DNA from: Propionibacteriaceae bacterium
GTDB taxonomy: Bacteria > Actinomycetota > Actinomycetes > Propionibacteriales > Propionibacteriaceae
NCBI GenBank assembly: GCA_024636075.1
Contig: JAGXHS010000144.1
Span: forward strand, 1-7,429
Length of the DNA stretch: 7,429 nucleotides
Reading direction: 5' to 3'
This document shows, one piece after another, positions 7,325 to 7,429 of this stretch. Positions within the stretch are counted from its first letter, which is position 1, and each line of letters begins with the position of its first letter. Position numbers and translations under genes: made by a program. The notes beneath the pieces were generated by a model that was given only the letters and a program-made list of their open reading frames with translations, was not told the origin of the DNA and did no database searches.

Positions 7325-7429
7325 TGCCCTGATCGTCGTCGAGGACTGGATCAGCGAACACTTCTTCACCACCGACGCCACCAAGGCCTCCTTCCACAAA
7401 CACGTGCTTGACAGGCGCAAGGAGTGGGA
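7311..7429 (+). CDS. drmMI: N-terminus of probable DISARM adenine methylase DrmMI (cut by window end)
   Basis: The first 39 complete codons of a gene that continues past the window, starting MPSSDALIVVEDWISEHFF and running on through TTDATKASFHKHVLDRRKEW. The overlap with drmD (14 bases) and the consensus ribosome binding site show a single translated operon. In class 1 DISARM, drmD is followed by drmMI, an N6-adenine DNA methylase that marks host sites as self. The WISEHFFTTDA...LDRRKEW opening is consistent with what I recall of such methylases. No methylase motif (NPPY or the SAM-binding loop) lies in the visible part, so the assignment rests on position and a short match. Confidence 0.65.
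   Translation, partial: MPSSDALIVVEDWISEHFFTTDATKASFHKHVLDRRKEW

Noticed and set aside
1..7429. CRISPR array, tRNA/rRNA genes, insertion sequence or phage attachment site
   Set aside because: No regularly spaced repeats, tRNA cloverleaf, transposase motifs or terminal repeats were seen on either strand.

Overview
The base composition (GC-rich, strong G/C at third codon positions in the long genes) points to a high-GC Gram-positive bacterium (Actinomycetota). The genus cannot be fixed from this window. The content is an anti-phage defence island with two systems arranged back to back.

Left edge (1-702): one short Cys-containing hypothetical ORF on the + strand (54-254), then about 450 bases with no recognisable gene. 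Minus strand (703-3985): a two-gene McrBC-type, modification-dependent restriction operon, mcrB followed by mcrC, overlapping by 23 bases. McrB carries the hallmark motor motifs (GPPGTGKT, DEINRGN, MNTADRS) and McrC carries a PD-(D/E)XK nuclease core (RPD...DAK). The McrB N-terminus is the most interesting part of the window. In place of the small N-terminal DNA-binding domain of E. coli McrB it stacks three apparent DNA-reading modules: an Mrr_N-like winged helix, a cysteine-less alkyltransferase-like (ATL/MGMT-type) domain, and a probable PUA/EVE-like beta-barrel.

Centre (3986-4453): a divergent intergenic region of about 470 bases. It must hold both promoters and contains one small ORF with a good ribosome binding site. 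Plus strand (4454-7429): a SNF2-family helicase best explained as DrmD of class 1 DISARM, followed with a 14-base overlap by the first 39 codons of a gene whose position and N-terminus fit DrmMI, the DISARM adenine methylase. The rest of DISARM (drmA, drmB, drmC expected) lies beyond the right edge.

Together, DISARM would mark self DNA and block or process unmodified incoming DNA, while the divergent McrBC would cut DNA carrying foreign base modifications. The two cover opposite phage strategies. The ATL-like module suggests that this McrB reads an unusual, possibly guanine-based, modification; that is inference.
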